NCBI RefSeq assembly: GCF_000298315.2
Contig: NZ_AEYE02000002.1
Span: 1 to 64,000 of the forward strand
Length of the DNA: 64,000 nt
Source of the DNA: Rhizobium grahamii CCGE 502
GTDB taxonomy: Bacteria; Pseudomonadota; Alphaproteobacteria; Rhizobiales; Rhizobiaceae
Direction: 5' to 3'
The position numbers were made by a program, and so were the translations under genes. Under the pieces are notes generated by a model. The model did not search any database and was not told where the DNA came from. It was given only the letters and a program-made list of their open reading frames with translations. This document shows, one piece after another, positions 18,085 through 27,109 of the stretch. Each line of letters begins with the position of its first letter. The first letter of the stretch is position 1.

Positions 18085-19788
18085 ATGTCAGTAGCTACTC
18101 CCTCTCGCGAAGATTTCGCGGCCCTTCTGGAAGAGTCCTTTGCCAAGCACGACCTGGCCGAAGGCTACGTCACCAAGGGCATCGTAACGGCAATCGAGAA
18201 GGACTCCGCCGTTGTCGACGTCGGCCTCAAGGTCGAAGGTCGCATTCTGCTCAAGGAATTCGGCGCCAAGGCCAAGGACGGCACGCTCAAGGTCGGCGAC
18301 GAAGTCGAAGTTTACGTTGAGCGCATCGAAAACGCTCTCGGCGAAGCTGTTCTGTCGCGCGAAAAGGCTCGCCGCGAAGAGAGCTGGGTCAAGCTCGAAG
18401 CCAAGTTCGAAGCTGGTGAGCGCGTTGAAGGCGTTATCTTCAACCAGGTCAAGGGCGGCTTCACGGTTGACCTCGACGGCGCGATTGCCTTCCTGCCGCG
18501 TTCACAGGTCGACATCCGTCCGATCCGCGACGTTACCCCGCTGATGCACAACCCGCAGCCCTTCGAAATCCTCAAGATGGACAAGCGTCGCGGCAACATC
18601 GTCGTATCGCGTCGTACGGTTCTGGAAGAATCCCGTGCCGAGCAGCGTTCTGAAATCGTTCAGAACCTCGAAGAAGGCCAGGTTGTTGACGGCGTCGTCA
18701 AGAACATCACCGATTACGGTGCGTTCGTTGACCTCGGCGGCATCGACGGCCTGCTGCACGTCACCGACATGGCATGGCGCCGTGTGAACCATCCGTCGGA
18801 AATCCTGTCCATTGGCCAGCAGGTCAAGGTTCAGATCATCCGCATCAACCAGGAAACCCACCGCATCTCGCTCGGCATGAAGCAGCTCGAGTCGGATCCG
18901 TGGGATGGCATCCAGGCCAAGTATCCGGAAGGCAAGAAGATCTCCGGTACCGTCACGAACATCACCGACTACGGTGCGTTCGTCGAGCTGGAGCCGGGCA
19001 TCGAAGGCCTGATCCACATCTCGGAAATGTCCTGGACCAAGAAGAACGTACACCCCGGCAAGATCCTGTCCACGAGCCAGGAAGTCGAAGTCGTCGTTCT
19101 CGAAGTCGATCCGTCCAAGCGTCGTATTTCGCTCGGCCTCAAGCAGACCCTGGAAAATCCGTGGGCGGCATTCGCTCGCAACCATCCGGCCGGCACTGAA
19201 GTCGAAGGCGAAGTCAAGAACAAGACCGAATTCGGCCTGTTCATCGGCCTCGACGGCGATGTTGACGGCATGGTGCACCTCTCCGACCTCGACTGGAACC
19301 GTCCGGGCGAACAGGTCATCGAAGAGTTCAACAAGGGTGACGTCGTTAAGGCTGTCGTGCTCGATGTTGACGTCGAAAAGGAGCGCATCTCGCTCGGCAT
19401 CAAGCAGCTTGGCAAGGATGCTGTCGGTGAAGCAGCAGCTTCCGGCGGCCTGCGCAAGAATGCAGTCGTTTCCTGCGAGGTGATCGCAGTCAACGACGGC
19501 GGCATCGAAGTGAAGCTCGTCGACCACGAAGACATCACCTCGTTCATCCGCCGTGCAGACCTCTCGCGCGACCGCGATGAGCAGCGTCCGGAACGCTTCT
19601 CGGTTGGCCAGGTTGTTGACGCCCGCGTCACCAACTTCTCCAAGAAGGACCGCAAGATCATGCTGTCCATCAAGGCTCTGGAAATCGCAGAAGAGAAGGA
19701 AGCTGTTGCTCAGTTCGGTTCGTCCGACAGCGGCGCTTCGCTCGGCGACATCCTCGGCGCGGCTTTGAAGAACCGCGGCGGCGAATAA
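18085..19788 (+). CDS. rpsA: 30S ribosomal protein S1
   Basis: RNA-binding protein of the small subunit that recruits mRNAs. The 567-aa protein contains six S1 repeats; the best-conserved are the third to fifth, each with the NITDYGAFVDLGGIDGLLHVTDM-type core. ATG 18085 has CAGGAGA seven bases upstream; an in-frame ATG at 18001 would add a non-conserved leader. Codon use is strongly biased as expected for a ribosomal protein. The upstream 168 bp contain a weak hairpin near 17929-17957 after cmk and presumably the rpsA promoter. Confidence 0.97.
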   Translation: MSVATPSREDFAALLEESFAKHDLAEGYVTKGIVTAIEKDSAVVDVGLKVEGRILLKEFGAKAKDGTLKVGDEVEVYVERIENALGEAVLSREKARREESWVKLEAKFEAGERVEGVIFNQVKGGFTVDLDGAIAFLPRSQVDIRPIRDVTPLMHNPQPFEILKMDKRRGNIVVSRRTVLEESRAEQRSEIVQNLEEGQVVDGVVKNITDYGAFVDLGGIDGLLHVTDMAWRRVNHPSEILSIGQQVKVQIIRINQETHRISLGMKQLESDPWDGIQAKYPEGKKISGTVTNITDYGAFVELEPGIEGLIHISEMSWTKKNVHPGKILSTSQEVEVVVLEVDPSKRRISLGLKQTLENPWAAFARNHPAGTEVEGEVKNKTEFGLFIGLDGDVDGMVHLSDLDWNRPGEQVIEEFNKGDVVKAVVLDVDVEKERISLGIKQLGKDAVGEAAASGGLRKNAVVSCEVIAVNDGGIEVKLVDHEDITSFIRRADLSRDRDEQRPERFSVGQVVDARVTNFSKKDRKIMLSIKALEIAEEKEAVAQFGSSDSGASLGDILGAALKNRGGE

Positions 19789-19813
19789 TCGTCAGCCTCA
19801 GGCTTGAAGAATA

Positions 19814-19850
19814 AAAGAACCCGCCGGAGCGATCCGGCGGGTTCTTTGTA
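19814..19850 (+). terminator. Intrinsic terminator after rpsA
   Basis: A perfect 15-bp stem, AAAGAACCCGCCGGA with TCCGGCGGGTTCTTT (19814-19847), closed by a GCGA loop. The A and T arms flank it on both sides, so it can also serve the converging minus-strand gene. Confidence 0.9.
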
Positions 19851-19877
19851 TTTGTGCTCCCCGCGCAAGTGTGCGCG

Positions 19878-21428
19878 CTATTCCCAGTCGACCTTGCGCC
19901 GGTAAAGCATATAGGCGTCGTCAGCGTTTGCAGCAGCCATCGGCAGCGGTGGTGCGGGCCGGTGCGGCGGTGTCCCGGCTTTGATCGCGCTTTCTCGTGC
20001 GGCCAAGGCTGCGGTGGCTTCGTCGTCGATCACAACACCCGTCGGCTCCTCGTTCGACGGCTCGCCTTGCTTCTCCGCATCCTCCTCCTCCGACGACTCG
20101 CCGCCATTGTGATCCTGGCGATGCATCTCGCGGGCGCCGCTGTCGTCGGCCTCGTCCTTTGAGAAATCGTAGGGTTGCATCGCGTAAGGCACGCCTTCGA
20201 CGATTTTCATCAACACCGGCGCATAGGTTTCGTCGATGGCCTGTTGTACGATCAAGGGGGGCGAGATTTCCGGAGCAGGATGTTTTTTCGCGGTCGCGGC
20301 AGCTGCTTCGCTTGCCGGCTGCTCGGCGACAAGCGGCGATTGGCGTGCCATGCCTGTCGGCAGGGACGGCGCGCGATCAGGCAGCGCAGTCAACTCTTCC
20401 GGCAGATCGGTCAGGATCGCCTCATCGAGGACGATGTCGATTTCGACTGCAGGATCAGGATCGGCGTTATCGAGCAGAGCTTCGGCTTCCTGGTCCTGAA
20501 TGATTGTCACGATCAGCTTAGTCGTATCGTCCGAGAGGGAAGCGGGTATCGCCGCCCAACTCTTCGGAATGATGGGATCGCCTTTGGATACGGCACCGTG
20601 CATGCCTGCCTGTGCGGCTTCCTGCGCCGGCCCGACCTTCTTCCCTGATGCCACGCTTTCTTCTGAGACTTCACCGAGCTCGGGGAGCGCTTCTTCGACG
20701 ACCGCCTCGACCGCCGGTTTGGTGATCGGCTCGTCCGAGGAACGTTCAATGAGTTGAACCGGCTCGCTGTCTGCATCGAGGTAGGCGGCGGCAACGAGCA
20801 CCGTCTGCGGTCGGGGAGCCTCTGGCTCCTGCTTTGTTGTAACCGGAGCGTGCGCCATTCCGGCGAGGTTATCCCGATGGATGCTGATTTCGCCTCGCTG
20901 CTCCTGGCGCAGCGGCGAGGCATCGTTCTGGCCATAGGAGCGAACGACGGCGCGGGCAGCCAGATCGCGATCCTTGTAACGAATGGTTTCGAGATAGGTG
21001 GCGATGCGGGCGGCTTCCGGTCCGGCGGGGTTCCGCAGTGCCTCGGCGAGCAACCGAAGCGGGACTGCATGGCCTTGCATTGCAAGCTGACGCTCTACCT
21101 GTTCGATTTTTGCGGGTGGCAACTTTTGAATCGCGGCCGCCAAGCGGGAGGCAAAGGCCAGATCGGTTTCATCTTCCTCCCGCGGGATTGAAACCGCCTC
21201 GCTGGTCGCATTCAGCACATCAAGGAGGGCATCGACCATGCGGGCACGCACGGCCAGCAGGAGGATGTTGAGTTTGCCAGCAACAGAAGAATTGAGATCC
21301 GCGCTCTGAATCTGGTGGACCGGCGCAACAGGGCTCGAAGCGCGCACCAGGACGTCGCTGCTCACGGCGGCCGTCTGGCCTTGGGAGGATAAACTCGTAT
21401 TTGACGCTGAACGAACCGGAGTCAACAT
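19878..21428 (-). CDS. Hypothetical Ala/Glu-rich protein, 516 aa
   Basis: No domain recognised. Residues 40-190 are predicted helical (VAGKLNILLLAVRARMVDALLDVLNATSEAV, then LAAAIQKLPPAKIEQVERQLA). The middle is a long low-complexity Ala/Glu/Pro region, and the C-terminus ends with DDAYMLYRRKVDWE. No signal peptide or transmembrane segment is evident. Codon use matches the neighbours and the frame is long and uninterrupted, so it is probably real. The modular look (helical head, disordered middle, short tail) resembles secreted or scaffold proteins such as hook-length-type regulators, but nothing supports a specific role. It shares the bidirectional terminator with rpsA. Confidence 0.7.
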   Translation of the reverse strand: MLTPVRSASNTSLSSQGQTAAVSSDVLVRASSPVAPVHQIQSADLNSSVAGKLNILLLAVRARMVDALLDVLNATSEAVSIPREEDETDLAFASRLAAAIQKLPPAKIEQVERQLAMQGHAVPLRLLAEALRNPAGPEAARIATYLETIRYKDRDLAARAVVRSYGQNDASPLRQEQRGEISIHRDNLAGMAHAPVTTKQEPEAPRPQTVLVAAAYLDADSEPVQLIERSSDEPITKPAVEAVVEEALPELGEVSEESVASGKKVGPAQEAAQAGMHGAVSKGDPIIPKSWAAIPASLSDDTTKLIVTIIQDQEAEALLDNADPDPAVEIDIVLDEAILTDLPEELTALPDRAPSLPTGMARQSPLVAEQPASEAAAATAKKHPAPEISPPLIVQQAIDETYAPVLMKIVEGVPYAMQPYDFSKDEADDSGAREMHRQDHNGGESSEEEDAEKQGEPSNEEPTGVVIDDEATAALAARESAIKAGTPPHRPAPPLPMAAANADDAYMLYRRKVDWE

Positions 21429-21659
21429 GTCATGCTCCTTCTTTCGTAAAGTGCGGTGAAAGCAGGTTACAAGAAGGCCGCGCTCATCCGGCCCGTCGCA
21501 TTCCCCGGCAGTCCTACCTGCGCGACGTGGCGCTCCATCGCGCCGTCGAATGCATAAAAATTGGTAAAGAATTTAACGACGCGGCGGTTAACGAATCGCT
21601 AATGATCGGTGCGTTGCTGGGCAGCGCCGGTCCTATCTGTCAAAAAAGCCAGAAATATC

Positions 21660-22286
21660 TCAGCTATGCGCGAAGATGTCGGCTTCTTCCCAGCCGAGCA
21701 GATCAAGCTTGGCGCGGGTAGGGAGGAATTCGAAGCAGGCTTTGGCGTGATCCCTGCGGCCATCACGCACAAGTCGCTCGGTCAGCTTGTCACGCAGGGC
21801 ATGCAGGTAGAGCACGTCGGAGGCGGCATATTCCAACTGCGCCTGCGACAGGGTCGCGGCGGCCCAGTCGGAAGACTGCTGTGCCTTGGAAATATCGACC
21901 TCAAGCATTTCCTTGAGATTGTCCTTCAGACCATGCCGGTCGGTATAGGTGCGGCTGAGGCGCGAGGCGATCTTCGTGCAAAACACCGGCTGCGTAGTCA
22001 CGCCGAATGTATGGAACAGAACGGCGATGTCGAAGCGGCCGTAGTGGAAGATCTTTTGGCGGGAAGGATCCGCCAGCATCGCAACCAGGTTCGGTGCGTC
22101 CTTCTGGCCGGCAGCGATGCGGATTACGTCAGCCGAACCGTCGCCCGGCGAGAGTTGTACAAGGCATAGCCTATCGCGGCGTGGCACGAGGCCGAGAGTT
22201 TCGGTATCGATCGCGATAGCTCCGGTGTAGCGCGCGGCATCCGCGGCAGAGATATCACCCTCATGGTAACGTATGGTGGCTGCCAT
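21660..22286 (-). CDS. Ribonuclease D-like 3'-5' exonuclease
   Basis: Short RNase D-type DEDDy exonuclease of 208 aa, comprising only the exonuclease domain; full-length Rnd proteins (about 370-390 aa) also carry HRDC domains. The three motifs are visible: IAIDTETLGL (Exo I, about 23-32), IFHYGRFDIAVLFHTFG (Exo II, about 79-95) and YAASDVLYLHALRDKL (Exo III, about 153-168, with Tyr and Asp). The likely role is RNA processing or decay. It is a single gene with a 231-bp upstream spacer to the next gene, in which no feature was found. Confidence 0.88.
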   Translation of the reverse strand: MAATIRYHEGDISAADAARYTGAIAIDTETLGLVPRRDRLCLVQLSPGDGSADVIRIAAGQKDAPNLVAMLADPSRQKIFHYGRFDIAVLFHTFGVTTQPVFCTKIASRLSRTYTDRHGLKDNLKEMLEVDISKAQQSSDWAAATLSQAQLEYAASDVLYLHALRDKLTERLVRDGRRDHAKACFEFLPTRAKLDLLGWEEADIFAHS

Positions 22287-22360
22287 CGATCTCGTCTCTC
22301 ACTCAAACTGTCACTTCTGGCGCTATAGCGCAAAGCCATCGCGGACGATACCGCCAAGGC

Positions 22361-23167
22361 TTAGAATGTCGGCGGCGTGTTGATCCATATAAGAATGGTT
22401 TCGCCGTCGTGACGGTTCCGCCAGGAATGGTAGCGGCGGCTCTCGAAATAGAGCGAGTCGCCGGGTCCGAGATCGAAGAACTGATCGGAATCGAGCACCA
22501 GTTCCAGCCGCCCCGAGAGCACGTGCATAAACTCCTCGCCTTCGTGCCGATAGGCGCCTTCACTTGCCGCGCCAGGCGCGAGCACGAAACGGTGGCAATC
22601 CATCATCGTACGGCCCTCGGCGAGAAGCTGAACCGTGACGCCAGGTGTCGTTTCGGGCCACGTGTGCCAGGCGCCCGCGCGCACCACCTCGGGCACGTCG
22701 TCTCGTTCCTCGCCGGAGAGACGGGAAACTGTGGTGCCGTAGTATTCGGCAAGGTCGTGTAGCGTTTTGAAGCTCACGCCCTGCGATGTGCGCTCGAGGG
22801 TCGACAGCGTCGATGCAGTAATGCCGACGTCGCCAGCGACCTGATCCAATGTCTTTCCCGCGCCATGCCGCAGGCTCCGTAGCCGCCGCCCAAGATCAGA
22901 CGTGTCCGCCGAATCGGAGCTTTCCGACGGCTCTTCGCTTTCCAGCGCTTCGCGGATGGCGGCCGGGTTGAGCCCGCGTTCAGTTCGATACCAGGCTATT
23001 TTTTTTATCCGCGCGACGTCTTCGGTGCTGTATTGCCTGTGCCCGGTCTCCGACCGATCGGGAACGACAAGTCCCTGGCTTTCCCAAAGGCGCAGGGTGG
23101 ATGCGGAAACGCCCGCTGATTTTGCCGCCTCCGCTACCTTGTAGCGCACCGACGTCCCGTTGCTCAT
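22361..23167 (-). CDS. MerR-XRE-cupin fusion regulator, probable controller of gabTD
   Basis: A 268-aa transcription factor with three modules. Residues 8-75 form a MerR-type helix-turn-helix (YKVAEAAKSAGVSASTLRLWESQGLV, then TGHRQYSTEDVARIKKI). Residues about 90-150 form an XRE/HTH_3 domain (LGRRLRSLRHGAGKTLDQVAG, ITASTLSTLERTSQG). Residues about 175-265 form a cupin sensor (HRFVLAPGAASEGAYRHEGEEFMHVLSGRLELVL, FDLGPGDSLYFESRRYHSWRN). The XRE-cupin half resembles regulators of amino-acid and polyamine catabolism such as PuuR. It diverges from gabT across 202 bp carrying repeated TCTTGCAG elements, so it is the likely regulator of gabT-gabD. The ligand is not known. Confidence 0.88.
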   Translation of the reverse strand: MSNGTSVRYKVAEAAKSAGVSASTLRLWESQGLVVPDRSETGHRQYSTEDVARIKKIAWYRTERGLNPAAIREALESEEPSESSDSADTSDLGRRLRSLRHGAGKTLDQVAGDVGITASTLSTLERTSQGVSFKTLHDLAEYYGTTVSRLSGEERDDVPEVVRAGAWHTWPETTPGVTVQLLAEGRTMMDCHRFVLAPGAASEGAYRHEGEEFMHVLSGRLELVLDSDQFFDLGPGDSLYFESRRYHSWRNRHDGETILIWINTPPTF

Positions 23168-23279
23168 AAGCCAATTATTCCCGGTTCGTTTCGTTCTTTA
23201 GGCCGTCTCCGGCTCTTCTTTTCTTGCGCGACCATCGCCGAAAACGACGTCGGTTTGAAGCGCAAAATGCCGCTTGATT

Positions 23280-23333
23280 TCTTGCAGGAAAAATGTAGGA
23301 ATTTTTTACATGTCTTGCAGAAGTTATGCAAGA
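23280..23333. promoter_or_regulatory. Repeated TCTTGCAG operator candidates upstream of gabT
   Basis: TCTTGCAG occurs at 23280-23287 and again at 23313-23320, exactly 33 bases apart (three helical turns). Within the second copy, TCTTGCA forms a 7-bp inverted repeat with TGCAAGA at 23327-23333. A further ATGTA/TACAT inverted repeat lies between. These are good binding-site candidates for the divergent MerR-XRE-cupin regulator. Confidence 0.55.
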
Positions 23334-23369
23334 TCGTTTCCCAACATTCCAGAGCGCAGGAACACACCG

Positions 23370-24647
23370 ATGACCGCGACCACTCTCACAGACCGGAAGA
23401 ATGCCGCCATTTCCCGTGGCGTTGGCATGACCACGCAGATCTATGCCGACCGTGCAGAGAATGCCGAGATCTGGGACAAGGAAGGTCGCCGCTATATCGA
23501 CTTCGCGGCTGGTATCGCTGTTCTCAACACCGGTCATCGTCACCCGCGCGTGATCGCTGCCGTCAAGGAGCAGCTCGATCACTTCACCCATACCTGCCAC
23601 CAGGTCGTTCCCTACGAGAACTACGTGCACCTCGCCGAGCGCCTTAATGCGCTGACGCCTGGTAATTTCGAGAAGAAGACGATCTTCGTCACGACAGGTG
23701 CCGAAGCCGTTGAGAATGCCGTGAAGATCGCTCGCGCTGCGACCGGCCGCTCCGCCGTCATCGCTTTCGGCGGCGGCTTCCATGGCCGTACCTTCATGGG
23801 CATGGCGCTGACAGGCAAGGTCGTGCCCTACAAGGTCGGCTTCGGTGCGATGCCGGGCGATGTGTTCCACGTTCCATTCCCGGTCGAGCTTCATGGCGTC
23901 ACCCCGGATCAGTCGCTGGCCGCGCTGAAGAAGCTGTTTGCCGCCGATGTCGATCCGCAACGTGTCGCCGCCATCATCATCGAGCCGGTCCAGGGCGAGG
24001 GTGGTTTCTACTCGGTGCCGGTCTCCTTCATGAAGGCTCTGCGCGAACTGTGCGACCAGCACGGCATCCTGCTGATCGCCGATGAAGTCCAGACCGGTTT
24101 TGCGCGCACAGGCAAGCTGTTCGCAATGGATCACCATGAGGTCGCCCCTGATCTGATGACCATGGCAAAGAGCCTAGCTGGCGGCTTCCCGCTCGCAGCG
24201 GTCACCGGTCGCGCCGAGATCATGGACGCGCCGGGACCGGGCGGTCTTGGCGGCACTTACGGCGGCAACCCGCTTGGCATCGCCGCCGCTCATGCGGTTC
24301 TTGACGTCATCAAGGATGAAGGTCTCTGCGACCGCGCCAACCAGCTTGGCAGCCGGCTCAAGCAGCGCCTCGAATCGCTTCGCGAGAAGGCGCCCGAAAT
24401 CGTCGACATCCGCGGCCCGGGCTTCATGAATGCCGTCGAGTTCAACGACAAGACGACAAAATTGCCGAGCGCCGAATTCGCCAACAAGGTGCGCCTGATC
24501 GCGCTCGAAAAGGGCCTGATCCTTCTGACCTGCGGCGTCCACGGAAACGTCATCCGTTTCCTCGCCCCGATCACCATTCAGGACAATGTCTTCGGCGAAG
24601 CGCTCGACATTCTGGAAGCCTCGATCCTCGAAGCAAGCGGCAAGTGA
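23370..24647 (+). CDS. gabT: 4-aminobutyrate--2-oxoglutarate aminotransferase
   Basis: Class III PLP aminotransferase converting GABA and 2-oxoglutarate to succinate semialdehyde and glutamate. The 425-aa length is usual for GabT. Landmarks are RYIDFAAGIAVLNTGHRHP near 46, TTGAEAVENAVKIAR near 109, AFGGGFHGRTFMGMALTGK near 132, the cofactor Asp in LLIADEVQTGFARTG, and the PLP lysine Lys267 in MTMAKSLAGG. ATG 23370 follows GCAGGA; the frame extends upstream only through the promoter repeats. It is 32 bp before gabD, forming a gabT-gabD operon for GABA (and, via GABA, putrescine) use. Confidence 0.94.
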   Translation: MTATTLTDRKNAAISRGVGMTTQIYADRAENAEIWDKEGRRYIDFAAGIAVLNTGHRHPRVIAAVKEQLDHFTHTCHQVVPYENYVHLAERLNALTPGNFEKKTIFVTTGAEAVENAVKIARAATGRSAVIAFGGGFHGRTFMGMALTGKVVPYKVGFGAMPGDVFHVPFPVELHGVTPDQSLAALKKLFAADVDPQRVAAIIIEPVQGEGGFYSVPVSFMKALRELCDQHGILLIADEVQTGFARTGKLFAMDHHEVAPDLMTMAKSLAGGFPLAAVTGRAEIMDAPGPGGLGGTYGGNPLGIAAAHAVLDVIKDEGLCDRANQLGSRLKQRLESLREKAPEIVDIRGPGFMNAVEFNDKTTKLPSAEFANKVRLIALEKGLILLTCGVHGNVIRFLAPITIQDNVFGEALDILEASILEASGK

Positions 24648-24679
24648 GGCGATAGCCCCTTTGCCCGGAGTTACATGAC

Positions 24680-26161
24680 ATGGCATTCACGACTGCACTG
24701 ACAAAACACGTCTCCTTCTCCTCGCCTTTCCTGCGCGACGCCGGCTACATCAACGGCGTCTGGACGGCGGGTGGCGCGACGAAGACCTTCGACGTCCTCA
24801 ATCCGGCAACCGGCGAGGTTCTCGCCTCGCTGCCGGATATGGGCGCTGCCGAAACACGCGATGCGATCGATGCCGCCCATGCCGCGCAGCCGGCCTGGGC
24901 CGCGCGTCCCGCCAAGGAGCGCGCCGGGATCCTGCGCAAGTGGTTCGACCTGATGGTCGCCCATGCCGATGAGCTGGCGGCGATCCTGACGGCCGAAATG
25001 GGAAAGCCCTTTGCGGAGGCCCGCGGCGAAATTCTATACGCCGCTGCCTATGTCGAATGGTATGCGGAAGAAGCCAAGCGTATCTACGGCGAGACGATCC
25101 CCGCGCCGTCGAACGACAAACGGATGATCGTCATCAAGCAGCCGGTCGGCGTCGTCGGCACCATCACGCCCTGGAATTTCCCGGCCGCGATGATCACCCG
25201 CAAGATCGCTCCGGCGCTCGCCGTCGGCTGCACCGTCGTTTCCAAGCCGGCCGAACAGACGCCACTGTCGGCCTTGGCGCTGGCTGTCCTCGCCGAGCAG
25301 GCAGGCATTCCGGCCGGCGTCTTCAATGTCATTGTCGGTGAAGATGGCCCGGCGATCGGCAAGGAACTCTGCGGCAACGCCAAGGTGCGCAAGATCAGCT
25401 TCACCGGCTCGACCGAGGTTGGTCGTATCCTGATGCGCCAGTGCGCCGACCAGATCAAGAAGGTCAGCCTCGAACTTGGCGGCAATGCGCCCTTCATCGT
25501 CTTCGACGACGCTGATCTCGATGCCGCAGTCGAAGGCGCGCTGGCCTCGAAGTACCGCAATGCCGGCCAGACCTGCGTCTGCGCCAATCGTCTCTACGTG
25601 CAGTCGGGCGTCTACGATGCCTTTGCCGCCAAGCTCGCAGCAAAGGTGGAAGAAATGTCCGTCGGCGACGGCTTCAAGGCCGGCGTGACCATTGGCCCGC
25701 TGATCGATGAGCAGGGACTGGCAAAGGTCGAAAGTCATGTCGCGGACGCGGTGTCGAAGGGCGCTAGGATCGTCACGGGCGGCAAGCGCGTCGAAGGTGT
25801 CGGCACCTTCTTCACGCCGACCGTGCTGACAGGTGTCACCCGCGAAATGAAGGTCGCGCGCGAAGAGACCTTCGGTCCTGTCGCCCCGCTCTTCCGCTTC
25901 GATACAGTCGAGGATGTGATCGCACAGGCCAACGACACCGAATTCGGTCTCGCCGCCTATTTCTTCGCCGGCGACCTCAAGAAGGTCTGGCGCGTTGCCG
26001 AGGCGCTTGAGTACGGCATGGTTGGTATCAACACCGGCCTGATGTCGACGGAAACGGCGCCCTTCGGCGGCATCAAGCAATCCGGCCGCGGTCGGGAAGG
26101 CTCGCGTCATGGTGCCGATGACTATCTCGAGATGAAATATCTCTGCATGGGCAATGTCTGA
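24680..26161 (+). CDS. gabD: Succinate-semialdehyde dehydrogenase (NADP+)
   Basis: Aldehyde dehydrogenase oxidising succinate semialdehyde to succinate, the step after GabT. The 493-aa protein shows TITPWNFPAAMITRKIAPALAVGC near 160, FTGSTEVGR near 241, the catalytic Glu265 in SLELGGNAPF and Cys299 in NAGQTCVCANR. The C-terminal GGIKQSGRGREGSRHG...YLEMKYLCMGNV matches GabD proteins. ATG 24680 lies 32 bp after gabT; a terminator follows. Confidence 0.94.
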   Translation: MAFTTALTKHVSFSSPFLRDAGYINGVWTAGGATKTFDVLNPATGEVLASLPDMGAAETRDAIDAAHAAQPAWAARPAKERAGILRKWFDLMVAHADELAAILTAEMGKPFAEARGEILYAAAYVEWYAEEAKRIYGETIPAPSNDKRMIVIKQPVGVVGTITPWNFPAAMITRKIAPALAVGCTVVSKPAEQTPLSALALAVLAEQAGIPAGVFNVIVGEDGPAIGKELCGNAKVRKISFTGSTEVGRILMRQCADQIKKVSLELGGNAPFIVFDDADLDAAVEGALASKYRNAGQTCVCANRLYVQSGVYDAFAAKLAAKVEEMSVGDGFKAGVTIGPLIDEQGLAKVESHVADAVSKGARIVTGGKRVEGVGTFFTPTVLTGVTREMKVAREETFGPVAPLFRFDTVEDVIAQANDTEFGLAAYFFAGDLKKVWRVAEALEYGMVGINTGLMSTETAPFGGIKQSGRGREGSRHGADDYLEMKYLCMGNV

Positions 26162-26189
26162 TCACCGGATCGGTCACGACTTGAAAATC

Positions 26190-26222
26190 AACGGGATCGC
26201 CGGCAAAGGCGGTCCCGTTTTC
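26190..26222 (+). terminator. Intrinsic terminator after gabD
   Basis: AACGGGATCGCC pairs with GGCGGTCCCGTT (one G-T wobble, loop GGCAAA), with a run of four T at its 3' side (26218-26221). It lies 28 bases past the gabD stop. Confidence 0.8.
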
Positions 26223-26242
26223 GTTTCGTCGATAGAGCGGTT

Positions 26243-26680
26243 TTATGATTGCTGGGCGACCGGCTGCCAATCCGGCAGCGGGAAGACACGGTCGTAAGCC
26301 CAATTGAAGACGAAAGCGTAGACCATGTAAAAAAGCGCGAAGGACACGTCCATCATCAGCGCCTGAACGACGCTGATGCCGAGGTACCAGGCGATCATCG
26401 GCAGTAGCGCCAGAAGCAGTCCCACCTCGAACATGACGGCATGCAGCACGCGGATGGCGACGCTCTTTCGCGTGCCGCCGGTCAGGCGCTGCATCAGGTG
26501 GTCAAAGCCGAGATTGTAGATGTAGTTCCAAAGCGTCGCCAGTGTCGCACCGGCAACACCGATGACGCCGATATCGGCCATCGGCATGCCGAAGGCAAGT
26601 GCACCGAGCGGCGTGACGAGTGCCAGTCCGATAAGTTCGAAGCTGATGGCGTGACGGATACGGTCTGCGGTTTTCCGCAT
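26243..26680 (-). CDS. PACE-family multidrug efflux protein
   Basis: Proton-linked efflux protein of the PACE (chlorhexidine efflux) family, 145 aa with four transmembrane helices made of two tandem bacterial transmembrane pair domains. Diagnostic segments are the N-terminal RIRHAISFELIGLALVTPL with its Glu in helix 1, and WNYIYNLGFDHLMQR at the end of helix 2. The repeat in the second half is RVLHAVMFEVGLLLALLP...FVFNWAYDRVFP. ATG 26680 is chosen because GGGGG lies six bases upstream; longer frames exist without family similarity. Confidence 0.88.
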   Translation of the reverse strand: MRKTADRIRHAISFELIGLALVTPLGALAFGMPMADIGVIGVAGATLATLWNYIYNLGFDHLMQRLTGGTRKSVAIRVLHAVMFEVGLLLALLPMIAWYLGISVVQALMMDVSFALFYMVYAFVFNWAYDRVFPLPDWQPVAQQS

Positions 26681-26796
26681 GATTACCCCCATTGGGAATG
26701 TTCGGGTCGTCCCGAGTTGATGCCCATGGAGGGGGAGGTCGTCCTCACGCCCTTTTAATAGGTATTCCGTCCGCCGAAAACAAGGCCGGGGGCGGA

Positions 26797-27006
26797 TCAA
26801 TAATGCGGCGGCCGGGTAATGGCCGGGGCTTCCAGCGATTGCTCCTCGAGCGACAGGAACCGCTCCATCAGCCTGTCGAGCTTGGCGCGCGTCTGCTCCA
26901 CGACCTTCCATTGCTCGGCCAGCTGGTCGGACAGCTCTTCGATCGTCTTCGCCTGGTGGGCAACGATTTCCTCGAGTTTCGTCACGCGGCTTGTCTCGTC
27001 GGACAT
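26797..27006 (-). CDS. slyX: SlyX family protein
   Basis: A 69-aa coiled-coil protein of the SlyX family. It has the heptad helix RVTKLEEIVAHQAKTIEELSDQLAEQWKVVEQTRAKLDRLMERF and the family-typical C-terminal PPHY. Function is unknown; in enterobacteria it sits beside slyD. ATG 27006 has GGAGG six bases upstream, which decides the start over a longer frame. Confidence 0.88.
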   Translation of the reverse strand: MSDETSRVTKLEEIVAHQAKTIEELSDQLAEQWKVVEQTRAKLDRLMERFLSLEEQSLEAPAITRPPHY

Positions 27007-27109
27007 GGAACCTCCTTGCCGCAAGCGGCCAATTTCGTCCGCATCTGAAAAGCGGAAATAGTTCGTGCGGTCAATCATTTCGAGGGGCGGGCAGGGCGAT
27101 TTGCAAAAG

